DNA of 10,219 bases from Sphingomonas sp. CCH9-E2 (lineage in GTDB: Bacteria; Pseudomonadota; Alphaproteobacteria; Sphingomonadales; Sphingomonadaceae), in assembly GCF_001557215.1 (NCBI RefSeq), contig NZ_LSJM01000348.1:1-10219 (forward strand), read 5' to 3'. Positions 1 through 6,727 of this stretch are shown here, one piece after another. The notes under the pieces are model-generated. The model was not told where the DNA came from. It saw only the letters and a program-made list of their open reading frames with translations, and ran no database searches. Position numbers and translations under genes: made by a program. How positions within the stretch are numbered: the first letter of the stretch is position 1; every line of letters begins with the position of its first letter.

Positions 1-21
1 TCCCCGAGACGAGCTCGGGGA
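1..21. terminator. Terminator-like hairpin at window edge
   Basis: Positions 1-8 (TCCCCGAG) are the exact reverse complement of 14-21, giving an 8-bp GC-rich stem with a 5-base loop. No T-run follows on either strand, so intrinsic termination is uncertain. It probably closes a transcript that ends left of the window, or insulates the PH-domain operon that starts at 75. The left edge of the window cuts off the context, and the stem may extend further. Confidence 0.4.
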
Positions 22-40
22 GGAATAGTTCGCCACCCCC

Positions 41-68
41 TTGAGCCTTTCGCCCACCCCGCCATAAC
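41..68 (+). promoter_or_regulatory. Possible promoter of the PH-domain gene pair
   Basis: TTGAGC at 41-46 and CATAAC at 63-68 are separated by 16 bases and each matches the sigma-70 consensus at four of six positions. The usual start distance would place transcription initiation around 74-76, essentially on the ATG at 75. Two weak hexamers in GC-rich DNA can arise by chance, so this is a hint only. Confidence 0.25.
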
Positions 69-74
69 AGGAGG

Positions 75-560
75 ATGCTACTCCTGGACACGCCGCTGAA
101 CCCGCTCGAACATGGCCAGCTCAAGGCGATGCGCCTGTCCGCCGCCGTCTTCTGGACCATCGCCACGCTCGTCTCGATCGGGCCGGGCTTCGGCCTCAGC
201 ACCGCACTCGACTGGTTCCCGATCTGGCTGCCCACCGCCGTCATCGCGCCGCTCGGCCTGTGGTCGGTGCTGATCGCGACCCCGGCGCGCTGGCGGCGCT
301 GGGGCTGGGCATGGACGGGGAAGGAACTGCACGTCGCCTCGGGCTGGCTTGCCCGCCGTCACACCATCGTCCCCGCCGCGCGCGTCCAGCATATCGACGT
401 GACGCAGGGGCCGGTCGAGCGGATGTTCGGCGTCGCCACGCTGGTGCTGCACACCGCCGGGACCGCGAACAGCCAGGTCGACCTGCCCGGCATCACGCGA
501 GAGACGGCGGAGGAGATTCGCGACGCGATCCGCGATCAGCTGACGGTCGACCCATGGTGA
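75..560 (+). CDS. Membrane-anchored bacterial PH-domain protein, YdbS-like
   Basis: A 161-residue membrane protein with two hydrophobic helices (about residues 21-40 and 50-68) followed by one bacterial PH domain (bPH2 family, about 78-155). The domain shows the family signature: a GWLARR strand, a P-x-x-RVQ turn, then a QGP-x-x-R-x-FG segment and a TAG segment. Size and order match Bacillus YdbS. The next gene starts 7 bases before this one ends, so the two are expected to be translated together and to act in one envelope complex. In Bacillus the ydbS-ydbT pair belongs to the SigW envelope-stress regulon and has been linked to bacteriocin resistance; the role here is unknown. AGGAGG at 69-74 abuts the ATG with no spacer, which is unusual. 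A stop at 42-44 rules out a much longer start, and the family needs residues before the internal Met19, so 75 is kept. Confidence 0.85.
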   Translation: MLLLDTPLNPLEHGQLKAMRLSAAVFWTIATLVSIGPGFGLSTALDWFPIWLPTAVIAPLGLWSVLIATPARWRRWGWAWTGKELHVASGWLARRHTIVPAARVQHIDVTQGPVERMFGVATLVLHTAGTANSQVDLPGITRETAEEIRDAIRDQLTVDPW

Positions 561-2020
561 GCGAGGAGGCGGAAGACCACGGACCGCGCCGCGTCCACCC
601 GCTGACGGTCGTCATCTGGTTCCTCAAAAAGGCGCCACAGAATGTCGTCGGCCTGCCCGCGATCATCGGCGTCACCTCGGGCCGTGGCCTTGGCTGGATT
701 GCCCTGGCGGCAGTGGGGATCGCGGCCGTCAGTCTGGTGTGGACCTGGATCAACTGGCGGCGCTTCACCTATGAAGTGACCGACAGCGAATTGGTGATCG
801 AACGCGGCCTGCTCAACCGCACCCGCCGATCGATCCCGCTGGAGCGGATCCAGGACGTCGGCATCGAACAGGGGCCGCTGTCGCGCATCTTCGGCCTCGC
901 CGAAGTCCGCGTCGAAACCGGCGGTGGCGACAAGGACGAAGCGGTGCTGGACAGCGTCTCCCTGTCCGAAGCCGCCCGGCTGCGCGGAGCCCTGAGAGGG
1001 GGACCCGCTCGGCCGATGGTCGGACTGGACACCGGCGAAGACGCCCCGCCGGTCGAGGACACGCTGACCGAGGTGTTCGCGATGTCACCCGGCCGGGTGC
1101 TGCTGTTGGGGCTGTTCAGCTTCTCGCTGGTCTGGATCGCCGCGTTGGCCACCGCGATCCAGTTCCTCGGCGACGCGATGGGCTTCGGCTGGGACGAGAT
1201 CGCCGATCTGGCGAAGAGCGCCCAGGGCGAGGTGCAGAGCCGGTTGACCTACTCCACCGGCTTCGGCCTGTTCGGGCTGGTGCTGCTGCTGGGGGTGATC
1301 ACCGGCGTGGCGCGGACAATGCTGCGCGAATGGAACTTCAAGCTGCGCGCCGGGATCGGCCGCTTCCGCCGGACAAGGGGGTTGCTGACCCGCAGCGAAG
1401 TGGTGGTAGCGATGCGCCGCATCCAGCTGGCCCTGATCCAGCGCGGGCCGTTCCGGGGCCTGCTCGGCTGGAATGCCCTGAGCGTCCAGACGCTTGGCGG
1501 CAGCAACGACCCCAGCGGCCGCCAGGTCCTCGCCCCGCTGGCCCGCGAACACGAAGTCGCCGGAATCGTCGCCAGGGCCGGCCTGCCGCCCTTCGAAAGG
1601 CTACCGCTCCGCCCCGTAGCCCCGGCCCACATCCTCCGGGCATTGGTCCTGGCGGTGCCGCTCCCCCTGCTGGTCATCGCCGCCGCACTGCTGCTCACCC
1701 CCTTCGCCTGGCTCGGTCTGATCCTGACCTTGCCCCCAGTCCTCACCGCCCTGCTGCAACGCAAATTCCACCGCTACGCCCTCCGCAACGCCAGCCTGCA
1801 GGTGATGCGCGGCGTATTGGCGCAGCGCGACTGGATCGTGCCGGTCGACAATGTTCAGGTGGTGACGATCCGCCAGGGCCTGATCCAGCGCTGGCTGGGC
1901 CTGGTCACGGTCGACGTCGACACCGCCGGGGCAAGCCTCACCAGCACCCCCGCCGTCGTCGATGTCGCCCTGGATGACGGCGCAACGCTGGCCCGCGACC
2001 TCGCCGCCGCGGTCAGTTAG
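554..2020 (+). CDS. Triple bPH2-domain membrane protein, YdbT-like
   Basis: A 488-residue protein, close to the length of Bacillus YdbT. It alternates hydrophobic segments (about 31-66, 180-206, 236-253 and 360-400) with three bPH2 domains at about 69-150, 258-338 and 405-485. Each domain repeats the same pattern: an RG-x-L-x-x-R strand, an R-I-Q or N-V-Q turn, a Q-R/Q-G-P/L segment with R-x-x-GL, then a V-x-T-x-G strand. The ATG at 554 sits inside the last codons of the preceding gene (ATGGTGA, 7-base overlap), which indicates translational coupling. The open frame extends upstream to 260, but that part is a shadow of the first gene. The 3' end overlaps the convergent hydrolase gene by 8 bases. 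The biochemical function of the pair is not established; a role in envelope homeostasis is inferred from family context. Confidence 0.88.
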   Translation: MVSEEAEDHGPRRVHPLTVVIWFLKKAPQNVVGLPAIIGVTSGRGLGWIALAAVGIAAVSLVWTWINWRRFTYEVTDSELVIERGLLNRTRRSIPLERIQDVGIEQGPLSRIFGLAEVRVETGGGDKDEAVLDSVSLSEAARLRGALRGGPARPMVGLDTGEDAPPVEDTLTEVFAMSPGRVLLLGLFSFSLVWIAALATAIQFLGDAMGFGWDEIADLAKSAQGEVQSRLTYSTGFGLFGLVLLLGVITGVARTMLREWNFKLRAGIGRFRRTRGLLTRSEVVVAMRRIQLALIQRGPFRGLLGWNALSVQTLGGSNDPSGRQVLAPLAREHEVAGIVARAGLPPFERLPLRPVAPAHILRALVLAVPLPLLVIAAALLLTPFAWLGLILTLPPVLTALLQRKFHRYALRNASLQVMRGVLAQRDWIVPVDNVQVVTIRQGLIQRWLGLVTVDVDTAGASLTSTPAVVDVALDDGATLARDLAAAVS

Positions 2021-3350
2021 CGGCGGGGCTGGGGGTAGGCGTCGGCGTCGGAGCCGGTTTGCGCCGCACCCCGCTCAGAACCTCCGGCGTCGGTGAAGAA
2101 GCCGGGGCCGGAGCGACCGCCGCAGCGGGCGTCCGGCGCATGCACTGGATCGGGCTCGGCCGTTTGAACTCGGCGCAATTCCACAGCGCCTTGCCGAACC
2201 CCTGATCCTTGTCGCGCAGATAGCTGAACGACATCGCCTCGATCTGCGCCGGGGTCAGCGCCACGCCGACCGCGGGGATCTTGGTCCGATCGGTCCAGCC
2301 GAGGAACTTGCAATAGGCCCGCTCGCCACAGGTCCGAATTGCCAGCGCGGCAAAGGCGTCGGCGCCCAGCGCCTTGTCGAGCGCGACATGGAAGCTGTCG
2401 CCGCCCGCCGCGACCGGCTTGGGAACAGCAGAGTCGGGGATCGTCTCCGGGTCCAGCATCGCCGCGGGATCAACCGTGGCGGCGAGCGCAACCTCGCCGC
2501 CACCATGGAACGGCGAGAGTGCCGCCATCTTCGCCACCACCGGCTCGGCCCCGGCATAGCCGCGGCGGAAGGCGGGCGGCGTGCCCCACCAGCCGGTCCA
2601 GCGGAAGAACAGGTGGGTATTCACCTCCGCCACCTTGTCGAGGCTGGAACTCCAATAGGGCACGACCCAGTCGGTGTGGTAATGGGTCGAATGCCCGACC
2701 TTGGCAAAGACCGATCCGGTCAGCGCCTGGCGCGCGATTGTCTGCGCCCGGCCCCAGGCGACGGGGGAGGGGGTGCGCCGCATCGCGCCGTCACAGGTGA
2801 AGGTGAACTGGCAGCCGGTGCGCCGCTCCTGCCCCTGAAACACCACGCCGCAGACCGATTTGGGGAAAGCGGGATGGCGCATCCGGTTGAGCACCACCTG
2901 TGCCACAGCGCGCTGGCCGACCGGGTCGTCGCCCGCTTCATACCAGGTCGCGGCGGCAAGGCAGTCGACCGCGCGCCCGAAATCCTCTGCGCCAGCGTCC
3001 AGGATCAGCGGGCGCGCGGCGGGGTTCGGGTCGGTGGAAAAGGGGATGGCGGCGTTGAAGGCGCGCGCGTCCTCCATCGACAGGGCGGCGAGGCGGACGG
3101 GTTCGACCTCGGGGAGCTCGGCGGCGGGGACGACGCGCTTGGGCCGCGAAATCTCGGCAAGGACCGGCGAGGCGGGCGGCGGCGGCGCGAACAGCACGGC
3201 GAGCAGCGGCAGCGCGATGGCCGACAGCGCAATCGCCGCGAGCGCGATCCACAGGCCCGGCGCAGATCGTGGCGCGGTTACCGGAACGGGAGAGGAGGTC
3301 ACAGGGGGCGCGCGGTCCTTCAGCGGCAAAAGGCCAGCGGCGCTGGCCAC
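2013..3350 (-). CDS. Membrane-anchored SleB-type cell-wall hydrolase
   Basis: A 445-residue protein with one N-terminal hydrophobic anchor (about 33-54), so the rest should be periplasmic. A Hydrolase_2/SleB domain lies at about 129-250: the WYEA motif carries the expected catalytic Glu138, followed by GQRAVAQVVLNR, VVFQG, CQFTFTCDG and THYHTDWVVPYW. These are the hallmarks of SleB/CwlJ-like enzymes, which cleave peptidoglycan glycan strands. The segment from about 311 to 405, with four cysteines (341, 347, 392, 403), has no family I recognise. The tail is Pro/Ala/Thr-rich (PTPTPTPSP) and encoded by a short GTCGGC-type repeat. The start used is GTG at 3350 behind AAAGGG; GTG at residue 17 is an alternative and both keep the anchor. 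The gene lies after the small secreted-protein gene and its hairpin, and converges on the YdbT-like gene. Sporulation is not implied; proteobacteria use this family in envelope remodelling. Confidence 0.88.
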   Translation of the reverse strand: MASAAGLLPLKDRAPPVTSSPVPVTAPRSAPGLWIALAAIALSAIALPLLAVLFAPPPPASPVLAEISRPKRVVPAAELPEVEPVRLAALSMEDARAFNAAIPFSTDPNPAARPLILDAGAEDFGRAVDCLAAATWYEAGDDPVGQRAVAQVVLNRMRHPAFPKSVCGVVFQGQERRTGCQFTFTCDGAMRRTPSPVAWGRAQTIARQALTGSVFAKVGHSTHYHTDWVVPYWSSSLDKVAEVNTHLFFRWTGWWGTPPAFRRGYAGAEPVVAKMAALSPFHGGGEVALAATVDPAAMLDPETIPDSAVPKPVAAGGDSFHVALDKALGADAFAALAIRTCGERAYCKFLGWTDRTKIPAVGVALTPAQIEAMSFSYLRDKDQGFGKALWNCAEFKRPSPIQCMRRTPAAAVAPAPASSPTPEVLSGVRRKPAPTPTPTPSPAAN

Positions 3351-3370
3351 CGCCCTTTAGCCCAAGACGC

Positions 3371-3390
3371 GCGCGCGGCAAACCGCGCGC
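3371..3390 (-). terminator. Hairpin between the small secreted-protein gene and the hydrolase gene
   Basis: GCGCGCGG at 3371-3378 pairs perfectly with 3383-3390 around a 4-base loop. Read on the minus strand, the stem comes 29 bases after the stop codon of the small secreted-protein gene and is followed by a short T-containing stretch (GTCTTG), not a strong U-run. It probably ends or attenuates transcription before the hydrolase gene, whose start is 20 bases further on. Confidence 0.45.
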
Positions 3391-3418
3391 TTGTCTCAGG
3401 CCGTCGAACCGCCCGGGC

Positions 3419-3733
3419 TCAGGGCCAGAAGCCCGTTGCCTCGCACAAATCCCACTGGTCCGCGACCTTCATCCGGCAGCTGCTGTCGATCGCGTTGCAG
3501 CGCGCATATTCGCGCTGATAGCGTTTGAAGCAGCTTTGCAGCACCTGAGCCTGCGGCGCCCCGGCCGGCTTGACCGATGTCTGGACGAGCCGCGCACTGG
3601 CGGAAGGCGCAGCAACTGCTGCGACTTTCGCCCCGGCGGCCCGCACGGCGGACGATTGTTCGCTGCCGAACACCATCGGCCACGCGAGAAAGATAGCCAG
3701 CATCACGCTGACGCAGATCATTGCATTACGCAC
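3419..3733 (-). CDS. Small secreted protein with symmetric CX10C-X6-CX10C core
   Basis: A 104-residue protein of no family I recognise. Residues 1-23 form a signal peptide (hydrophobic core ICVSVMLAIFLAWPMVFG), followed by an Ala/Ser/Val-rich linker to about residue 60. The C-terminal 45 residues hold four cysteines at 68, 79, 86 and 97, spaced C-10-C-6-C-10-C, on sequence that looks helical and rich in charged and aromatic residues. The arrangement suggests an exported helical hairpin closed by two disulfides (68-97 and 79-86), which is inference. The start is GTG at 3733 with a GGGGGA Shine-Dalgarno sequence about 5 bases upstream; Met5 is an alternative. It lies 70 bases downstream of cysK, has its own possible promoter, and is followed by a hairpin, so it may be a separate transcript. 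Confidence 0.7.
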   Translation of the reverse strand: MRNAMICVSVMLAIFLAWPMVFGSEQSSAVRAAGAKVAAVAAPSASARLVQTSVKPAGAPQAQVLQSCFKRYQREYARCNAIDSSCRMKVADQWDLCEATGFWP

Positions 3734-3766
3734 GATTTCCCCCCGGAATCCGTGTTCCCCGACTCA

Positions 3767-3792
3767 GGACAGATTATCCGGTTTGGGACAGA
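3767..3792 (-). promoter_or_regulatory. Possible promoter/operator of the small secreted-protein gene
   Basis: On the minus strand GATAAT (3773-3778) matches five of six bases of the -10 consensus and would start a transcript about 33 bases before the GTG at 3733. No good -35 is visible. Two copies of TCTGTCC (minus strand; plus-strand 3767-3773 and 3786-3792) are spaced 19 bases apart, about two helical turns, and one copy overlaps the -10. That could be an activator or repressor site. Confidence 0.35.
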
Positions 3793-3803
3793 ATGCGAGT
3801 CTT

Positions 3804-4724
3804 TCAGGCCTCCGGAAGGAAGTCCGGAACGCTGAGATAGCGCTCACCTGTATCATAATTGAACCCGAGCACCCGCGTTCCCGCCGGAAGGTCGCCCAGC
3901 TTCTTGGCAATCGCGGCCAGAGTCGCGCCCGACGAGATGCCGATCAGCATGCCTTCCTCACGCGCTGCGCGGCGGGCAAACTCCTTGGCGTCGCCGGCAT
4001 CGACCTGGATCGCGCCGTCGATGGCGTCGGTGTGCAGGTTCTTGGGCACGAAGCCCGCGCCGATCCCCTGGATCGGGTGCGGACCCGGCTGACCACCCGA
4101 AATGACCGGCGACAGCTCAGGTTCGACCGCGAAGACCTTGAGCCCCGGCCAGGTCTTCTTGAGCGTCTCGGCGACGCCGGTGATGTGGCCGCCGGTGCCG
4201 ACGCCGGTGATGATCACGTCGGGCGGGCTGTCGGCAAAGTCCTTGAGGATTTCCTGCGCGGTGGTGCGGACATGGACATCGACATTGGCCGGGTTCTCGA
4301 ACTGCTGCGGCATCCATGCGCCGGGGGTCGATTCGACGATCTCAAGCGCGCGCTCGATCGCGCCCTTCATGCCCCTTTCACGCGGGGTCAGGTCGAAGCT
4401 GGCGCCATAAGCGAGCATCAGGCGGCGGCGCTCGATGCTCATGCTTTCCGGCATCACCAGAATCAGCTTGTAGCCCTTCACCGCCGCGACCATCGCCAGG
4501 CCGACGCCGGTATTGCCGCTGGTCGGCTCGACGATCGTGCCGCCGGGCTTGAGGCTACCATCGGCCTCCGCCGCCTCGATCATCGCCAGCGCGATGCGGT
4601 CCTTAATCGACCCGCCGGGATTGGTGCGCTCCGACTTGATCCACACCTCGGCATCGGGGAACAGCCGGGCCACGCGGATGTGCGGGGTGTTGCCGATCGT
4701 TTCGAGGATGCTGTTCGCCTTCAT
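3804..4724 (-). CDS. cysK: Cysteine synthase A (O-acetylserine sulfhydrylase)
   Basis: A 306-residue PLP enzyme of normal CysK length that makes L-cysteine and acetate from O-acetyl-L-serine and sulfide in the cytoplasm. Visible motifs: NPGGSIKDR with the PLP Schiff-base lysine at 41, the substrate loop TSGNTG at 68-73, QFENPAN at 141-147, the PLP phosphate-binding [10 protein letters not shown] at 174-183, GIGAGF at 220-225, GISSGA at 262-267 and YDTGERYLS near the C terminus. No key residue is missing. The frame is open well upstream, but the ATG at 4724 overlaps the stop of the MFS gene as ATGA, has AGGAGA a few bases upstream and begins the conserved N terminus (ILETIGNTP), so it is the start. 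The gene is therefore translationally coupled to the upstream exporter. CysM or a cystathionine beta-synthase-like enzyme is less likely given the motif set. Confidence 0.94.
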   Translation of the reverse strand: MKANSILETIGNTPHIRVARLFPDAEVWIKSERTNPGGSIKDRIALAMIEAAEADGSLKPGGTIVEPTSGNTGVGLAMVAAVKGYKLILVMPESMSIERRRLMLAYGASFDLTPRERGMKGAIERALEIVESTPGAWMPQQFENPANVDVHVRTTAQEILKDFADSPPDVIITGVGTGGHITGVAETLKKTWPGLKVFAVEPELSPVISGGQPGPHPIQGIGAGFVPKNLHTDAIDGAIQVDAGDAKEFARRAAREEGMLIGISSGATLAAIAKKLGDLPAGTRVLGFNYDTGERYLSVPDFLPEA

Positions 4725-6046
4725 GCCTTGATCTCCTCTGGCGGGGGATTGTCCAACGATGCGGGCGGATCGAAGGTCCGCGCGCGCCGCAATTCGGGGA
4801 AGATACGCGCCCATAGCGCGGTTACCAAGATGGCTGCGATGCCGCCGCCCACCGTCGCGACGACCGGACCGATCAGCGAGGCGAGAAAGCCCGAGCGCGC
4901 CTCGCCCAATTCGTTCGAGCTGGAGATGAACAGCGTCGAGACCGACCCGACCCGACCGCGCATCGCATCGGGCGTGTGCAACTGGATCAGCGAGGAGCGG
5001 ACATAGACTGAGATCATGTCGAACCCGCCGAGCGCGATCAGCGCGGCGATCGAGACCAGTACTGCGGGAGCCAGCTCGCTGCCGATCATGCTCGGTCCGA
5101 ACCACCGCGTCAGCAACGGCCCGGCCCAGCCGAACACGGTGGTCGCCGCGCCGAAGCCGATGACGGCCCACAGCATCTTGACCCCGACATTGGTCTTGAG
5201 CGGACGCCAGGACAGCACCACCGCCACTGCCACCGCGCCCACCGCCGGCGCCGCGCGCAGATGGCCAAGGCCGTCCGCGCCGATCATCAGCACGTCGCGA
5301 GCATAGATGGGGAGCATTGCGGTGGCTCCGCCCAGGAGCACGGCGAACATGTCGAGCGAGATCGCGCCGAGGACGAGGCGGTTGCGGCGGACATAGCGCA
5401 GCCCCTCAATCATCTGTATCAACGGGTTGCCGACGCGCGCGATGGTGCTGCGCGCCACCGGCGTGACCAGCATCATCATCAGGAGCGCAACGCCGAACAA
5501 TGCGGTCGCGACCCAATAGGGGACGGCGGGACCCACGGCGTAGAGATAGCCGCCCATCGCCGGCCCGCCGATCGACCCGACCTGCCACGCCAATGCGCTG
5601 AGCGCGATCGCGGTCGGGAGCGAGGCGGCGGGGACGAGGTTGGGCGCGAGTGCCTGCTGCGCCGGACTGATGAAGGCGCGCGCGACGCCGAGCAGCGCGG
5701 CGATGCCGAACAGGGCCGGCAGGGTGATGGCATCGGTCTGCGTCAGCCAGGCGAGCGCGGCGGCGCAGCCGAGTTCGAGCGCGATCGCGCCGCGCACGAT
5801 CCAGCGTCGGTCGAGCCGGTCGGCGACCCAGCCGGTGACGAGCGTGAGCGCGAGCAGCGGGAGAAACTGGACCAGCCCGACAAAGCCGAGCTGCAGCGCC
5901 GCCTCGCGGATGCCCATGGTTTCGCGGGCGATGTCATAGACTTGCCAGCCGATGACGACGACCATCGACAGACCGGCGAGCGTCGAGGCCAGCCGCGCGA
6001 TCCAGTAGACGCGGTAATTATGGATCGAAAAGGGGTGCGCGGCCAT
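4721..6046 (-). CDS. MFS exporter, EntS-like (MFS_3 type)
   Basis: A 441-residue major facilitator protein with about twelve hydrophobic helices. After helix 2 it has the loop motif [11 protein letters not shown], the classic MFS G-x-x-x-D-R motif, and towards the C-terminal half a TPDAMRGRV loop typical of the EntS/MFS_3 group of small-molecule exporters. The substrate cannot be read from sequence. The start is ATG at 6046, with AGGA five bases upstream and the conserved [17 protein letters not shown] terminus; a TTG 21 bases earlier has no advantage. Its stop overlaps the cysK ATG by four bases, so transporter and cysteine synthase are made together. This suggests export of cysteine, O-acetylserine or a related thiol, which is inference. 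A nested palindrome lies 59-103 bases upstream and may regulate the unit. Confidence 0.88.
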   Translation of the reverse strand: MAAHPFSIHNYRVYWIARLASTLAGLSMVVVIGWQVYDIARETMGIREAALQLGFVGLVQFLPLLALTLVTGWVADRLDRRWIVRGAIALELGCAAALAWLTQTDAITLPALFGIAALLGVARAFISPAQQALAPNLVPAASLPTAIALSALAWQVGSIGGPAMGGYLYAVGPAVPYWVATALFGVALLMMMLVTPVARSTIARVGNPLIQMIEGLRYVRRNRLVLGAISLDMFAVLLGGATAMLPIYARDVLMIGADGLGHLRAAPAVGAVAVAVVLSWRPLKTNVGVKMLWAVIGFGAATTVFGWAGPLLTRWFGPSMIGSELAPAVLVSIAALIALGGFDMISVYVRSSLIQLHTPDAMRGRVGSVSTLFISSSNELGEARSGFLASLIGPVVATVGGGIAAILVTALWARIFPELRRARTFDPPASLDNPPPEEIKA

Positions 6047-6104
6047 GATGTCCTGTCCGCCCGCCAATCCCGATGATCGACGGGCAAACCGGCCTTAGGA
6101 GGTT

Positions 6105-6149
6105 GCGAACGGTTCGCGCAATGAAGTTATCGTTGCGCGAACCGTTTGC
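6105..6149. repeat. Nested palindrome between the stress flavoprotein and MFS genes
   Basis: Positions 6105-6121 and 6133-6149 form a 17-base inverted repeat with one mismatch (G.T if transcribed) around an 11-base spacer. Each arm itself contains a 13-base dyad: GCGAACGGTTCGC at 6105-6117 is perfect and GCGAACCGTTTGC at 6137-6149 has one mismatch. No T-run follows on either strand. It could be a terminator for the flavoprotein gene, whose stop is 15 bases away, a double operator upstream of MFS-cysK, or a REP-like element. The dyad within each arm favours a protein-binding site or REP element over a plain terminator. Confidence 0.7.
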
Positions 6150-6164
6150 GATGGCTCGTGGAGG

Positions 6165-6659
6165 TCAGGCGAGCGAGACGTCGGCGACCTTGTCCTGATA
6201 GTCGGCCTTGGGATCCTTGCCGAGCAGCATCTTGAGACCGGCGAAGAGGCTGTTCTCGTTCAGCCAGATCTGGCCGTGTTCCGTGTCGAGGCGCAGCAGC
6301 TGAAGCTTGGGATCGTCCTTGCCGCCTTCATACCAGGCCGCGATGAACGGGTTCCACAGCCGGTCGATCATGGCGCGGTCGTTATCGGCGACCAAATTGC
6401 CGTGGATCGTCGCCCACAGATCATGCCCCTTGGACACGAAATGCGCCATCGCGCGGTTGCTCTCGCTCAGCGCAGCGACAAGGCTATTGTCCTTGGTGGT
6501 GAAGAACCAGATCGGGCCGCCTTGCTGGCCATCTTCACGCAGCGCGGTCATCGGCTGGGCATGGCCGTCGCGGACGCCGTCGAGACCGAGAAAAAGGGTG
6601 CTGTCGCTGTCGAGCGCGGTCCAGAATTTGTCGGCGAGTTCCTGCGGGGTCGGCATCAT
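6165..6659 (-). CDS. General-stress pyridoxamine 5'-phosphate oxidase-like flavoprotein
   Basis: A 164-residue cytoplasmic FMN-binding split-barrel protein of the general stress protein 26 type (Pyrid_ox_like). Supporting segments are the N-terminal helix up to about residue 20, then TLFLGLDGVRDGHAQPMTA, PIWFFTTKDNS at about 49-59, the strand with VSKGHDLWATIHGNL at about 76-89, and the family turn DRAMIDRLWNPFIAAWYEGGKDDP at about 94-117. Relatives bind flavin and are induced by stress, but true PNP oxidase activity is usually absent, so pdxH is not claimed. Two adjacent ATGs exist; AGGAG lies 4 bases before the first (6659) and 7 before the second (6656), so the second may be used. It stands between its own upstream gap with a small dyad and a downstream palindrome, probably as a single-gene transcript. 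Confidence 0.86.
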   Translation of the reverse strand: MMPTPQELADKFWTALDSDSTLFLGLDGVRDGHAQPMTALREDGQQGGPIWFFTTKDNSLVAALSESNRAMAHFVSKGHDLWATIHGNLVADNDRAMIDRLWNPFIAAWYEGGKDDPKLQLLRLDTEHGQIWLNENSLFAGLKMLLGKDPKADYQDKVADVSLA

Positions 6660-6705
6660 GCTGCTCCTGATGATTGGGATTGCAGCCGGAACGGACGACG
6701 CCGCG

Positions 6706-6719
6706 ACGCGGTTCCGCGT
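6706..6719. repeat. Short dyad between the regulator stop and the flavoprotein start
   Basis: ACGCGGTTCCGCGT is a near-perfect 14-base palindrome (6-base arms around TT). It lies 9 bases past the regulator stop codon and 47 bases before the flavoprotein ATG. It may be an operator for the flavoprotein gene or a minimal hairpin ending the regulator transcript; no T-run supports the latter. Confidence 0.4.
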
Positions 6720-6727
6720 GCCGGATG

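Noticed and set aside
260..553. N-terminal extension of the YdbT-like frame
   Set aside because: Overlaps the first PH-domain gene in another frame; Arg/Ala-rich and without helices, whereas the ATG at 554 gives the family's normal length.
2031..2060. Repeated GTCGGC hexamers
   Set aside because: They encode the Pro-Thr tail of the hydrolase and are not an independent repeat element.
2388..3518. Long plus-strand open frame (376 codons) opposite the hydrolase
   Set aside because: Gly/Arg-rich low-information translation; the minus strand has a complete SleB domain with catalytic motifs.
3570..5006. Long plus-strand open frame (478 codons) opposite cysK and the end of the MFS gene
   Set aside because: Antisense shadow of two well-supported genes; the translation is Arg/Asp/His-rich with no domain, as expected for the opposite strand of GC-rich coding DNA.
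4725..5171. N-terminal extension of the cysK frame by 149 codons
   Set aside because: Lies over the MFS gene in another frame; cysK begins at ATG 4724 with a Shine-Dalgarno sequence and conserved N terminus.
5261..6076. Plus-strand open frame (271 codons) opposite the MFS gene
   Set aside because: Highly charged Arg/Asp/Glu/Gln composition typical of the antisense of a membrane-protein gene; no start signal or domain.
6121..6192. Short plus-strand frame starting ATG 6121, with AGGAGG 18 bases upstream
   Set aside because: Only 23 codons, the Shine-Dalgarno spacing is too long, and it runs through the nested palindrome and the antisense of the flavoprotein gene.
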